Part shown: positions 1 through 8,649 of the stretch, piece by piece
Position numbering within the stretch: position 1 is the first letter of the stretch
How the letters are laid out: each line of letters begins with the position of its first letter
Origin: Candidatus Abyssobacteria bacterium SURF_5
GTDB lineage: Bacteria; Abyssobacteria; SURF-5
DNA length: 64,000 nucleotides
NCBI GenBank assembly: GCA_003598085.1
Contig: QZKU01000075.1
Span: forward strand, 10,474 to 74,473
Direction of reading: 5' to 3'
Translations under genes and position numbers: made by a program
The notes under the pieces: generated by a model
What the model was told of the DNA's origin: nothing
Database searches by the model: none
Seen by the model: only the letters and a program-made list of their open reading frames with translations

Positions 1-15
1 AGTCTGGCGCAACAA

Positions 16-828
16 ATGACCGATCCGTCCGAGCAGGCTCACGCAGCGACTGCGCAACCGGGAACAACATCGATTTTCGTCCTGTACAAGAATGGAACAG
101 TTTCGAAAGGAACGGCATTGGAACTATCCCTGGAGGCAGAGGGTTTTGAATTCTCATCGCTCGACTGCGCGTCATCCGAGAATCTACAGTATGTCTCCTA
201 CGAAGAGGTTACTGCGGTCCGGGTTCTCAACAGTCCTGACGAGTCGCGAAAGAAGTGGCCGACGCCCTTTGAGGGAGAGGGACACCGAGCGGTAATTGCT
301 CTCAGAAACGGGATTGTTCTTGAAGGAACAGTGGGGGCCATTGCGGAATTCGCCGAGCCGCGCTTCCTTCTTTATTCAACGCGAAAGAAGCGGCCCGTAT
401 GGACGCTGATAGAAAAGGCGGGAACCATAGGTATCCTGTGCGGGGATTATCGAAGCGGAATGTACAATGAGCCATTCGAGTATTTGGCTTATCAAGGGCT
501 AGCTGACTGTCGTGATTATCTTGCGCCGTCCCCGGAGGAATCCGGAGCCGATGAAAGGTTCTGCGCGAATGACTTTCTTACGGCTTTGCGAAAGTATCAA
601 GTCGCCGCCCGGATGCGACCGTCTTCACGACGACTTCTCATGAAGATCTCTCTTGCAAACCTCAATCTGGGTATTCAACTCGTGCGCGAACACAAGTACG
701 GCCGGGCCTTGCATATCTTGAGAAAAGTGGCGGCGGATGATCATCTCCGAACGAGAGCGCAGAGTCTTGCTGCAACTATTGCCATTCTGTGCAAGCCGCC
801 ATTGCTGATGAAAAAGAAAGAGTTCTAA
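16..828 (+). CDS. Hypothetical protein with duplicated beta-rich domain and TPR-like C-terminus
   Basis: Unrecognised 270-residue protein at the window edge. The reading frame stays open to base 1, so the true start may lie upstream. Two similar segments are visible, at residues about 21-50 and 93-121, each with the pattern hydrophobic-x-(K/R)NG-x-V-x-x-GT followed by a second strand ending in aromatic/hydrophobic residues. This looks like a duplicated small beta-barrel. The last 80 residues (about 185-260) are helical with an alternating A/L pattern resembling TPR helices. No signal peptide or membrane segment is seen. It ends 23 bases before the tyrosine autokinase start and is probably the tail of an upstream exopolysaccharide operon. 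Function is unknown. Confidence 0.7.
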   Translation: MTDPSEQAHAATAQPGTTSIFVLYKNGTVSKGTALELSLEAEGFEFSSLDCASSENLQYVSYEEVTAVRVLNSPDESRKKWPTPFEGEGHRAVIALRNGIVLEGTVGAIAEFAEPRFLLYSTRKKRPVWTLIEKAGTIGILCGDYRSGMYNEPFEYLAYQGLADCRDYLAPSPEESGADERFCANDFLTALRKYQVAARMRPSSRRLLMKISLANLNLGIQLVREHKYGRALHILRKVAADDHLRTRAQSLAATIAILCKPPLLMKKKEF

Positions 829-851
829 CCGATTGCTCGAAAGGGGCCGAT

Positions 852-1658
852 ATGTCAAAAATTGAGCGAGCATTAAGAAAAGCCGAAGAAGACAAACGGA
901 AAATTCCACCCAGCGATCCCCCACGAGATGAGGGGCCCGATCCAACAGTTCCGCATGTCACGCAGACGGTCAGGGAATTTCAGCCTTCACACACGGAACT
1001 TTCAGAATCCTTTCGAAAGATCGCTGCGAGGCTGAAATCATGCTGTGAAGTGATGGGGACGAACGACATTCTCTTCACGAGCGCAATAAGCCAGGAAGGC
1101 AAAACGACAGCGGCGGCAAATTGCGCAATAGCCCTGGCACAGGATTTCAATCTCTCCGTTTGCCTTGTGGATTGCGACCTGCGCAACCCACAGCTTTCGG
1201 GATTCTTCACTTCGCCCCAGGGACCGTCGATTACCGACGTCTTGCGAGGGACCGCGGAAATCCCTTCGGTCATCCAGTCAACCACTACGGCAAACCTGTC
1301 GATCGTCCGATCAACAAAGGCAGGCCGCTCGTCTCTTCCGTTATTAAGCAGCGGCAGGCTTGCAAACCTTGTTTTCGAGCTGCGCTCGCGATTTGATTTC
1401 GTCGTATTCGACTCTCCGCCGATTCTGCCGATCGCCGACGCGGTAGTGCTTTCCAAGAGCGTTTCGGGCGCTGTTCTTGTTATCGAACCAGGCAGAACCC
1501 GGAAGAAACACATCGAACAAATTCTCGAACAGATCGACCCCGTTCGGGTCATCGGATTCATCATGAACTACAAGAGATATCGTATTCCACAACCATACAA
1601 CTACCGGAAATACTACGATTACGGTTCATGCGCACCTTTGGCGCTTGAAGGGAAATAG
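852..1658 (+). CDS. BY-kinase, tyrosine-protein autokinase of the XrtA/CpsD type
   Basis: Cytoplasmic bacterial tyrosine kinase of the CpsD/CapB/Wzc-C-terminal family, which controls polysaccharide polymerisation and export by cycles of autophosphorylation. The start at 852 (MSKIERALRKAEE) is preferred to an upstream in-frame start at 789 because this N-terminus is typical of the exosortase-A-associated kinases and because 789 would overlap the previous gene. Visible: Walker A SQEGKTT (residues 80-86), Walker A' LVDCDLRNP (105-113), Walker B VVFDSPP (184-190), and a C-terminal cluster of seven tyrosines between residues 240 and 257. No transmembrane chain-length domain is fused, so a separate Wzc-N-like partner is expected upstream. 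A candidate phosphatase partner is encoded at 13801. Confidence 0.93.
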   Translation: MSKIERALRKAEEDKRKIPPSDPPRDEGPDPTVPHVTQTVREFQPSHTELSESFRKIAARLKSCCEVMGTNDILFTSAISQEGKTTAAANCAIALAQDFNLSVCLVDCDLRNPQLSGFFTSPQGPSITDVLRGTAEIPSVIQSTTTANLSIVRSTKAGRSSLPLLSSGRLANLVFELRSRFDFVVFDSPPILPIADAVVLSKSVSGAVLVIEPGRTRKKHIEQILEQIDPVRVIGFIMNYKRYRIPQPYNYRKYYDYGSCAPLALEGK

Positions 1659-1682
1659 GCAAAAAGGAAAAAGGGGAAGACT

Positions 1683-1907
1683 ATGGTTGAGAACGGCGAC
1701 GAAATCCTGACCGGACAAGAGGCAAGACAATTTTTGAAAATTAGCCGTTCGACTCTTTGGAAGCTCACTCGAGAGTCCAAAATTCCGGCGTATCGCGTCG
1801 GCAACGGAAAGACCTCGAACCTGCGCTATAAGAAATCCGAGCTTATGGCGTGGTTGAATTCCAACCGAGTCAGCGAGAGGATACTCGAATCGCGTGGAAT
1901 TCAGTAG
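1683..1907 (+). CDS. Small excisionase/MerR-type helix-turn-helix protein
   Basis: A 74-residue DNA-binding protein. Residues about 8-62 match the excisionase (HTH_17) pattern: a helix carrying LTGQEARQFL, a recognition helix with SRSTLWKLTR, a wing with IPAYRVG, and the terminal ELMAWL helix. It has a good ribosome site (aaggggaag before ATG) and lies 24 bases after the kinase in the same direction, so it is probably co-transcribed. No integrase or phage gene is nearby, so a role as a local regulator of the polysaccharide operon is more likely than excision. That role is inferred. Confidence 0.8.
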   Translation: MVENGDEILTGQEARQFLKISRSTLWKLTRESKIPAYRVGNGKTSNLRYKKSELMAWLNSNRVSERILESRGIQ

Positions 1908-2010
1908 TACCTGAACCCTGCTCCTTACACTTTTCCGGTTCCGGGGGGTACCGTGTGCTCCGGCTGAACGCCATTTTCCCGAGGATGTGTAAGGTAAAGA
2001 AAGGTTTTTC

Positions 2011-3183
2011 ATGTATGTAGAACACATTTCCGACTTTTCACAGTTCGAGTCGCTTCGCGAGGAGTGGAATTCCTTTGTTGACCGGTGCGATGAAAGTCAT
2101 ATCAGCCACACACATGAATGGCTGGTTTGCTGGTGGAAGGCATTTCGGGAAAACGCACAACTGTGGATTTTGCTGTTCAGGAAGAGGGGGCGGCTTGCGG
2201 GAATTTTGCCGCTGATGCTCAGGCGGAAGCAATTCCGGGGGTTTCCCGTGAGGGTGCTCAGTTTCCCATTGAACGGTCACACACCAGAAGGCGGTCTGCT
2301 CTTCGAGAAATCTCAAACGGAAGGGCTCGAACACTTCCTGCGATATCTCCATGACGGGCGCAACCGGTGGGATATCCTGCGACTCGAGAAAGTCTATCAA
2401 AAATGTCTGTGCGATACTGATTTCCCTCTTCTCCTGGACAAGAATAACCTTCGACATGTGCACGTGGACACTTTTCAGTCGCCATACGTGGAGACCACCG
2501 CCGACTGGGATGAGTATTATGCCAGTCGGTCAAAGAAATTTCGAAAGGTGATGAGGAATAAGCTGAATCGAATGAATCAGGACGGCCTGCTTAGCATGGA
2601 GCGGTTGACTGGAGCGGACATCACTCCCGAAGCGTTGGAGGAAATCTTTGATGTCTCGAGGAGGAGTTGGAAAGCACAACTGAAACGATCCATTCCCGAT
2701 GACGTCCATGTTGAAAACTTCTATCGCGAGATCACGGCCGCACTGGCCCCGCTGGAGAAAGTGGACGTGTGGCTGATGAGAAGAAACGGAAAGGTTGTAG
2801 CCTTTGAATACCATCTCAAGCACAAAGGAATCATTTATCCTATTCGCGCAGATTTCGATGACTTCTACCATGTTCTTTCTCCCGGATCGCTGCTCGAATT
2901 CCTTATCATGAAAAGGCTTTTCGATGATCCTCTTATCAGAGGCTGCAACTCGTGCGGGCGCACCTATGATTATCTGATGCATTGGGCGACGGACATAATC
3001 GAGCACAGGGAGATTCTCATCTTCAATTCCAGGAGTTATTCACGACAGCTCTTCTTTCTGGAATCCAAGATAGTGCCAATAGCAAAAAAGGCCAAAACCT
3101 GGGCATTTGATAGGGAGCAAAACAATGAAAAAGTCACTGTCCAGAGAGATGCTCGAAAGATTCACTCCATCCATAGCAGGTGA
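2011..3183 (+). CDS. GNAT/FemAB-like acyltransferase (CelD/BcsL type)
   Basis: 390-residue protein of the Acetyltransf_6 group found in cellulose and exopolysaccharide loci. The N-terminal half carries the typical opening (residues about 8-50, with HISHTHEWLVCWW) and ILPL. The C-terminal GNAT core (about 170-330) contains the RKVMRNKLNRM helix, VAFEYHLKHKGIIYPIRADF and the SPGSLLEFLIMKRLF helix. The family is thought to transfer acyl groups to sugars or amino sugars of the growing polymer, but no substrate can be read from the sequence. The start is supported by AGAAAGG upstream. The end overlaps the radical SAM gene by 59 bases, so the two are translationally linked. Confidence 0.8.
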   Translation: MYVEHISDFSQFESLREEWNSFVDRCDESHISHTHEWLVCWWKAFRENAQLWILLFRKRGRLAGILPLMLRRKQFRGFPVRVLSFPLNGHTPEGGLLFEKSQTEGLEHFLRYLHDGRNRWDILRLEKVYQKCLCDTDFPLLLDKNNLRHVHVDTFQSPYVETTADWDEYYASRSKKFRKVMRNKLNRMNQDGLLSMERLTGADITPEALEEIFDVSRRSWKAQLKRSIPDDVHVENFYREITAALAPLEKVDVWLMRRNGKVVAFEYHLKHKGIIYPIRADFDDFYHVLSPGSLLEFLIMKRLFDDPLIRGCNSCGRTYDYLMHWATDIIEHREILIFNSRSYSRQLFFLESKIVPIAKKAKTWAFDREQNNEKVTVQRDARKIHSIHSR

Positions 3184-4306
3184 AGTGGCAAATGCCGTTC
3201 GGCGTGAAGTGAGCTATTCTCGCGGAGAACCCAAGCTGGCGGTACTGTTTTTGACATACCGCTGCACTTCCCGCTGCCGCACGTGCAAGATGTGGCTGCT
3301 TCAATGGGAGGCCAAGCGCGAGCTGACGCCGGCCGAGTGGGTACGGGCGGCTGATACACTGACCGATGCGGGTGTCACAGTTTTCGAACTGTTCGGCGGC
3401 GATGTTTTCTTAAGGAAAGATGCATTGTTTCCTCTTATCTGGCGCCTGAAGAAAAAAAATGCAACAGTCCATATTCCGACGAATTCCCGGCTCCTCGATG
3501 AGGAGACGGCCGAGATGCTGATTGACGCGGGTGTCGATTACTTGTACCTGTCGACCGATGGGATCCGGGAAACCCACGATAGTATCCGCGGAATCGGCAA
3601 TGCTTTTGCATCAGTGCAAAGGGCAATTAAGGCGCTCGTAAAAAGTCGAAGAAACCGGTCGTGGCCGCGACTGATTTGTAACACGACCGTTTCCAAATAC
3701 AATGTCGATTCCCTCGAGAAAATCGCTCAGTTCGCATCGACTTCGGGCTTTGACGAAGTCGATTTTGAATATGTTGGCGAGATGACGAAGGAGGATGTCG
3801 CCTCCTCAATGGTAGATGGCTTCAGTCCAACACCCTATTTTCTCAGAGACGGAGAATCGGTGCTCATATCTCCCGCACAGGCAGTCATTCTTAAAAAGAA
3901 GCTACGCGCGATTCACCGCAAACATACGTCTACCGGTTTCACCGTCAGCAGCGTCAATATTGACTGTCTCTCCGAAGACGACCTTATTACCGGGTCGGTC
4001 CCAAGACATAAATGCTACACCGAGCGATGTGAAGTTGTTGTCGATCCCGGCGGAAACGTGGTTGCCTGTCCCTTCTTCCATACATATAAGCTCGGGAACC
4101 TCTTTGAGGAGGATTTCAAAAAGATCTGGTGGAGCAAGAAGCACGAGAGCTTTCATCGGCACTTGCGTGAGAAAGGACTTCCCATGTGCCGGCACTGCAT
4201 TCCGAGCGTCCAGCGCAGTCATTCCTTCTCCGACAGGTTGGAAAGAATCTACACGGTTCGCTTGCGGGCGGCACAACGAAAACTACTTGCGATTTCAGAC
4301 CTATGA
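3125..4306 (+). CDS. Radical SAM/SPASM domain protein
   Basis: 393-residue radical SAM enzyme. The 4Fe-4S/SAM motif CTSRCRTC (C47, C51, C54) follows the first strand (LFLTYR), and the C-terminal SPASM-type cysteines (CYTERCEV, VACPFF, MCRHC) would bind auxiliary clusters. The ATG at 3125 (with AGGGAG upstream) is preferred over the TTG at 3107. SPASM proteins modify peptides or small molecules. In polysaccharide loci they are often annotated only as radical SAM protein, and no precursor peptide is seen here. It lies inside the previous gene's end and overlaps the next gene by ATGA, so it belongs to the same transcript. Confidence 0.88.
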   Translation: MKKSLSREMLERFTPSIAGEVANAVRREVSYSRGEPKLAVLFLTYRCTSRCRTCKMWLLQWEAKRELTPAEWVRAADTLTDAGVTVFELFGGDVFLRKDALFPLIWRLKKKNATVHIPTNSRLLDEETAEMLIDAGVDYLYLSTDGIRETHDSIRGIGNAFASVQRAIKALVKSRRNRSWPRLICNTTVSKYNVDSLEKIAQFASTSGFDEVDFEYVGEMTKEDVASSMVDGFSPTPYFLRDGESVLISPAQAVILKKKLRAIHRKHTSTGFTVSSVNIDCLSEDDLITGSVPRHKCYTERCEVVVDPGGNVVACPFFHTYKLGNLFEEDFKKIWWSKKHESFHRHLREKGLPMCRHCIPSVQRSHSFSDRLERIYTVRLRAAQRKLLAISDL

Positions 4307-5085
4307 GTCTTTCAGGAAGAGCAAAATACTACTACCTCAGATTGCGGGAAGAGTACAGCGAGAATGGCCTGTTGGATACCGGCACATTCGTCTGCTCAAG
4401 CGCGATCCGGAAAGCTTTCCTCACTAACAGCTCCACCTGGTACCGGTTGGAGTTGCGGAATTGCTTGCCACTGATAAAGCCGCGTGTTGCAGCGCAATTC
4501 GATTTCATGGATCTCGAGCAGGCCACAGAATATTTCCGAAACAGGCATGTGTCCTTTCCGTGGATGTTCAGCGAATCCGAACTGGAAGTTGCGGCCTTCA
4601 ATGGGCATAAGTTTCCTTGCTTTCTTGTCGACGGCGCCATCACGGCATATTTGAAAGTCGGCATCTCCAACGTCTACGTGTTTGATTATAAACAGGCCGT
4701 TCATCTGGCGCCCGCCACCGCCATATTCTACGACGGGTTCGTTGAGCCTTCGTATCGGTGCAAAGGCCTCGGAGCCGCCATCCTTTCGGCAACCGCAGCT
4801 TTCCTTAAGGAAGCTGGTTTCCACACTGTTTGGGCGCAGATTCCCGCATGGAACGTCGCCTCTATAAGAATGACACTCAACGCCGGTTTTGAACCCGTTG
4901 GCGAAGCACGGTATTTTCGGGTGCTCGGAAGGGAATTCCTGTTCAACCGCCCAAAGAGTCTCCCGCTTCGACTGGGATCCTTCAATAGTGGCGGTTATCG
5001 GATGAGCCTGGAGGAATCGACGAGCCAGCAACAAAGCGTCAAGGCCGGCAGACCGTTGACAAAAAGGAACGATCGGAACCCATGA
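4303..5085 (+). CDS. GNAT family N-acetyltransferase
   Basis: 260-residue acetyltransferase. The start at 4303 overlaps the preceding stop as ATGA; a longer in-frame start at 4186 would lie deep inside the radical SAM gene and is rejected. The acetyl-CoA-binding motif A is seen as VEPSYRCKGLGAAIL followed by a helix, with the AWNVASIRMTLNAGFE motif B and a final YFRVLG strand near residues 180-240. The N-terminal 140 residues resemble GNAT proteins with a regulatory first half. Probably acetylates an amino sugar or precursor in polysaccharide assembly; the substrate is unknown. It overlaps the next gene by ATGA. Confidence 0.85.
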   Translation: MSLSGRAKYYYLRLREEYSENGLLDTGTFVCSSAIRKAFLTNSSTWYRLELRNCLPLIKPRVAAQFDFMDLEQATEYFRNRHVSFPWMFSESELEVAAFNGHKFPCFLVDGAITAYLKVGISNVYVFDYKQAVHLAPATAIFYDGFVEPSYRCKGLGAAILSATAAFLKEAGFHTVWAQIPAWNVASIRMTLNAGFEPVGEARYFRVLGREFLFNRPKSLPLRLGSFNSGGYRMSLEESTSQQQSVKAGRPLTKRNDRNP

Positions 5086-7148
5086 ATGCTCAAAATAAAT
5101 GGAAAAAGTTTGGAGCCGAAGCCGCTTGCAGGACCGGTATCTTCGAAATCGGCCGGTTCTTCCGCAGGAACACGATTCCGATACTCTGCTACCACCGTTT
5201 CGCGCAGTCCCGGAAATATGGCGCCCTGCCGGCAGCCCTCTTTGAGAGCCACTTGAAATACATCAGGTCGCGCTTCACACCTATCTCATTCCGGCAACTC
5301 GACGCGATCCTGCAAGGCATTATCTCAGTCAATAACCCCATAATACTCACTGTAGACGATGGCTATCGCGACTTTTTCGAGGTGGCCCTGCCGTTGCTGA
5401 AGAAATATGGATGCACTGCAACTTTTTTTGTCACAACTCGCTTTGTGGATGGAGAGATATGGCTGTGGCCGGACATCATAAACTACGCCGTTCAGCATAC
5501 CGAGCGGGAATCCCTTTTTCTGCCGGTCACCGGAGAATCCATCCGGCTCACAACCATGGAGGACAAGGCGGCTGCGCGCAGTCGTCTTCACAGGACTTAT
5601 AAGGAACTGTCGACCGAACTACGGAAGCGCTTTCTTGAAGATGTTTCCACCGGCCTGAACATAAGCATTCCTGAATTACCCAGTTTCGACTATCAAGCGG
5701 CTTCATGGGAGCAGATACGAGAGGCGGCCAGAGAAGGTCTCGAGGTCGGCTCCCACACAATGAATCATGAAATCCTGGCCCACATCGATCCGAAACAGGC
5801 GGAGGCAGAAGTCGAGCAGTCGAAAAGGCGAATCGAAACCGAGTTGAACGAGGACGTAATCGCTTTTTCCTATCCAAATGGGATGCAAGGGGATTTCAGG
5901 CAGTGCGATAAGGAAGCGTTGCGAAAGAACGGCTATCGCTTCGCCGTCACCTGTAACTTCGGTTTCAATAATCTCGATTCCGATCCGCATGAGCTTGATC
6001 GAATTGTTGCAAGTGCCGATATCGTTTCCTTCACTAAGGAAGTGTCAGGCTTTGAGAACCTCCTCCATCCTGGATCAAACGGCAGGACTTACACCGCTTC
6101 CGCTCCTCCCGCCACTTCGACCGTGGTTTCATCGCTCTGTGATGACGAACAAAAGGAGGAATGGGACCTCTTCGTGGATCAGTCCGAGAGCGGAAGCGTT
6201 TTCCACCGGTATGCATGGAAGCACGTCTTCGAAAAATCCTATGCGAACACGTGCCTCTACTTGATTGCCAGGGCTGAAAGAGCGGTCGTGGGGGTACTTC
6301 CCCTGATTTCAAAGAAAAGCCTTCTTTTCGGAAATTTCTTTGTCTCACTTCCCTATTTCGACCATGCGGGTATCTGTGCCGACGGCCAAGAGGCGCGCAA
6401 ATCCTTGTTGTTATGTGCGATCGAGTTCGGCCGGCGCGCAAACGCCCGCTATATCGAGTTCCGCTACGCCCGGGAAGAAATGCTCCTGCCCTCTAAACAA
6501 TCAAAAGCTTCTTTGGTGCTTCAGTTGCCGGACGACCCGGACCGGCTGTGGCACACGCTGAAGGCAAAGGTTCGCAATCAGATAAGGAAGGCTGGGAAGG
6601 CGGGCCTGTCGGTGGTATCCGGAGAACAGGATCTCATCGATGACTTCTTTTCTGTCTATGCACGGAACATGCGTGATCTCGGTTCTCCCTCACATTGCAG
6701 GTCCTTCTTTCAGAACATCTGTGAATATTTTCCGGAAGCGGTACGCGTCTTCTGTGTCCGCCTTAACCACAAGCCCGTTGCGGCGGGCTTTACTATCGCC
6801 TCGGGAGACGTCCTCTGCATTCCCTGGGCATCGTCATTACGCCAGTACAACGCGATGTGTCCGAACATGCTGCTTTATTGGGCCGTCTTATCATATGCCT
6901 GTGAGAGAGGCTTTGCCTCGTTCAATTTCGGTCGATCCACTCCCGGCGACGGCACATATCAGTTCAAGATGCAGTGGGGAGCAATTCCTGTGCAACTCTA
7001 TTGGCAGTACTGGCTGGCGCCGGGCGAGACACTGCCGAATTTGAGCATGACCAACTCGAAATACAGTCTTCCGGTCCGAGTGTGGAAAAACCTCCCGCTC
7101 ACCGTAACCGAAAAACTCGGCCCACGGATAATACAAAAACTTGCATAG
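5082..7148 (+). CDS. Fusion: polysaccharide deacetylase (NodB) plus FemAB-type acyltransferase
   Basis: 688-residue two-domain protein. Residues about 30-330 form a NodB-type deacetylase: CYHRF, the catalytic/metal Asp pair in TVDDGYRDFF (D92, D93), the metal histidines in GSHTMNHEILAH, and FSYPNG. Residues about 350-675 match the FemAB/GNAT proteins associated with exosortase-A loci, including VFHRYAWKHVFEKSY, YIEFRYAREE, KVRNQIRKAGKAG and FNFGRSTPGDGTYQFKMQWG. In related loci these two activities are usually separate genes, so one chain would couple N-deacetylation with re-acylation or peptide-like decoration of the same sugar (inference). No signal peptide is seen. The start overlaps the preceding stop as ATGA. 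Confidence 0.88.
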   Translation: MNAQNKWKKFGAEAACRTGIFEIGRFFRRNTIPILCYHRFAQSRKYGALPAALFESHLKYIRSRFTPISFRQLDAILQGIISVNNPIILTVDDGYRDFFEVALPLLKKYGCTATFFVTTRFVDGEIWLWPDIINYAVQHTERESLFLPVTGESIRLTTMEDKAAARSRLHRTYKELSTELRKRFLEDVSTGLNISIPELPSFDYQAASWEQIREAAREGLEVGSHTMNHEILAHIDPKQAEAEVEQSKRRIETELNEDVIAFSYPNGMQGDFRQCDKEALRKNGYRFAVTCNFGFNNLDSDPHELDRIVASADIVSFTKEVSGFENLLHPGSNGRTYTASAPPATSTVVSSLCDDEQKEEWDLFVDQSESGSVFHRYAWKHVFEKSYANTCLYLIARAERAVVGVLPLISKKSLLFGNFFVSLPYFDHAGICADGQEARKSLLLCAIEFGRRANARYIEFRYAREEMLLPSKQSKASLVLQLPDDPDRLWHTLKAKVRNQIRKAGKAGLSVVSGEQDLIDDFFSVYARNMRDLGSPSHCRSFFQNICEYFPEAVRVFCVRLNHKPVAAGFTIASGDVLCIPWASSLRQYNAMCPNMLLYWAVLSYACERGFASFNFGRSTPGDGTYQFKMQWGAIPVQLYWQYWLAPGETLPNLSMTNSKYSLPVRVWKNLPLTVTEKLGPRIIQKLA

Positions 7149-7259
7149 CCGAGATTTCTGTATCGCGAGGAAGGAGGAGACCGCCGATCGAGCAGCCATT
7201 CAAAATTCGATTCTCTTTGTTTTAGCCGGATCTATAGGCGGTCGGGAAAAAGAGGGACC

Positions 7260-8501
7260 ATGAAAATCAGGCGGATTTTACCACCTTCGGGTGCTGAAGT
7301 AACTTTACGCGCCCTGATCAGCGCCACGAGAGGCCTGACTTGGCCCTCGAACGTGCTGGTGAAATTGGAAAATTCGCTGAAGGACATCTTTCAGGCCAAA
7401 TACGCATTTTTGCTTTGCTCCGGCCGGGCGGCTCTGACGGTTATACTCCGGGCGCTGTCGGATATTACCGGCAGAGACGAAGTTATCGTCCCTTCTTATA
7501 CCTGCTTCTCGGTACCGGCATCAGTCGTGAGGGCCGGTTTGAAGGTTGTCGTGTGTGATGTCGGAAAAGATAGTGCGGACTATGACACGAGAAAGCTTCA
7601 GCCCCTCGTGAACGAGAAAACCCTCTGCATCATCGCCAATCATCTTTTCGGTATTCCGTCGGATGTCGACGCGCTAATGGCTGTCGCGCGCACTCATGGT
7701 TCATTCGTGCTGGAGGACTGCGCGCAAGCCATGGGCGCCACTATGAGAGGTAAGCCGGTAGGTTGCCTGGGCGACGTCGCCTTTTTCAGCGCCGGGCGCG
7801 GCAAGAACGTGTACCTGGTTTCCGCGGGCTTAATCATCACTGCTGACGAACGCATAGCGTGGGCGCTGGCCCGAAGGATATCGCGCCTGCCGGCCGCTCG
7901 ATTGAATGAAAATATCAAGGCAGCTATGACAGCTTTCTTTATCTATCTGTTTTCGCGCCCGTTCCTCTACTGGCTGCCTTACAGTCTCCCTTTCCTGAAA
8001 ATCGGCACGACTCTTTATTCCACGGATTTTCCCATTGCGCGCCTGCCCGCCTTTAACGCGGGATTCGCAGAAAGATTGCCGGCCGTACTTAGAGACTTAA
8101 CGGAATCCCGAAGAAAAATTGGCGGCAGGTATCGCAGGAAACTTATGGCGTGCGGTTTCCATGCTCTGGACGAACCGATTGGCGCCTCCGCCGCCTATCC
8201 CCGATTCCCCGTCCTTGCCCATGATGGCATTGAACGGGAAACCATCTACAGACGTTTGACTCGCATGGGGATGGGAGCGACCATGGGCTATCCTGCGGCC
8301 ATTCCGCACATCCCACAGCTTCAGATGTCGGAAAGCTGCAAGAGGGATTGTCCCAATGGAGAGGCCCTTGCGAAACTTCTGATAACGCTGCCGACGCACC
8401 GTGCTGTTTCCTGCAGCGATATGCGGATTATCCTGGAAGTATTCGAGGAACATGCCACGCCGAGTGCAAAAGAACTTTCACCCTTGACGAATGCGGTATG
8501 A
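7260..8501 (+). CDS. DegT/DnrJ/EryC1/StrS-type PLP aminotransferase
   Basis: 413-residue PLP-dependent sugar aminotransferase family member. The fold is recognised from GRAALTVILRAL, DEVIVPSYTCFSVPASV, LEDCAQAMGA and the Schiff-base lysine region FFSAGRGKNV (K182). The usual GEGG that follows the lysine is replaced by LVSAG, which is unusual. The family makes 3- or 4-amino-deoxy sugars from nucleotide-linked keto-sugars, so it probably supplies an amino sugar to the polymer and a substrate for the nearby acetyltransferases. RBS GAGGG lies upstream. A 111-base gap before it is one of the larger gaps of the operon. Typical length for the family is 370-420 residues. Confidence 0.87.
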   Translation: MKIRRILPPSGAEVTLRALISATRGLTWPSNVLVKLENSLKDIFQAKYAFLLCSGRAALTVILRALSDITGRDEVIVPSYTCFSVPASVVRAGLKVVVCDVGKDSADYDTRKLQPLVNEKTLCIIANHLFGIPSDVDALMAVARTHGSFVLEDCAQAMGATMRGKPVGCLGDVAFFSAGRGKNVYLVSAGLIITADERIAWALARRISRLPAARLNENIKAAMTAFFIYLFSRPFLYWLPYSLPFLKIGTTLYSTDFPIARLPAFNAGFAERLPAVLRDLTESRRKIGGRYRRKLMACGFHALDEPIGASAAYPRFPVLAHDGIERETIYRRLTRMGMGATMGYPAAIPHIPQLQMSESCKRDCPNGEALAKLLITLPTHRAVSCSDMRIILEVFEEHATPSAKELSPLTNAV

Positions 8502-8649
8502 GGAAATCAGAAGCAACCAATGCGATTGAATGGCTCCGCCCTCTCCCTGCAGGAGGCGGCGGGTTGCCGTTGTTGCGCGCAGGGAAATCGATTGGCGCCG
8601 TCTTTCCTTTGCGGCCACTCAAGGCGTCAACTGTCGGACGAGGAGGCGT

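Noticed and set aside
3125-4306. The SPASM radical SAM protein as the activase of the glycyl-radical enzyme
   Set aside because: Activases are about 250-300 residues with ferredoxin-type inserts, while this protein has a C-terminal SPASM domain and lies in the polysaccharide operon about 48 kb away.
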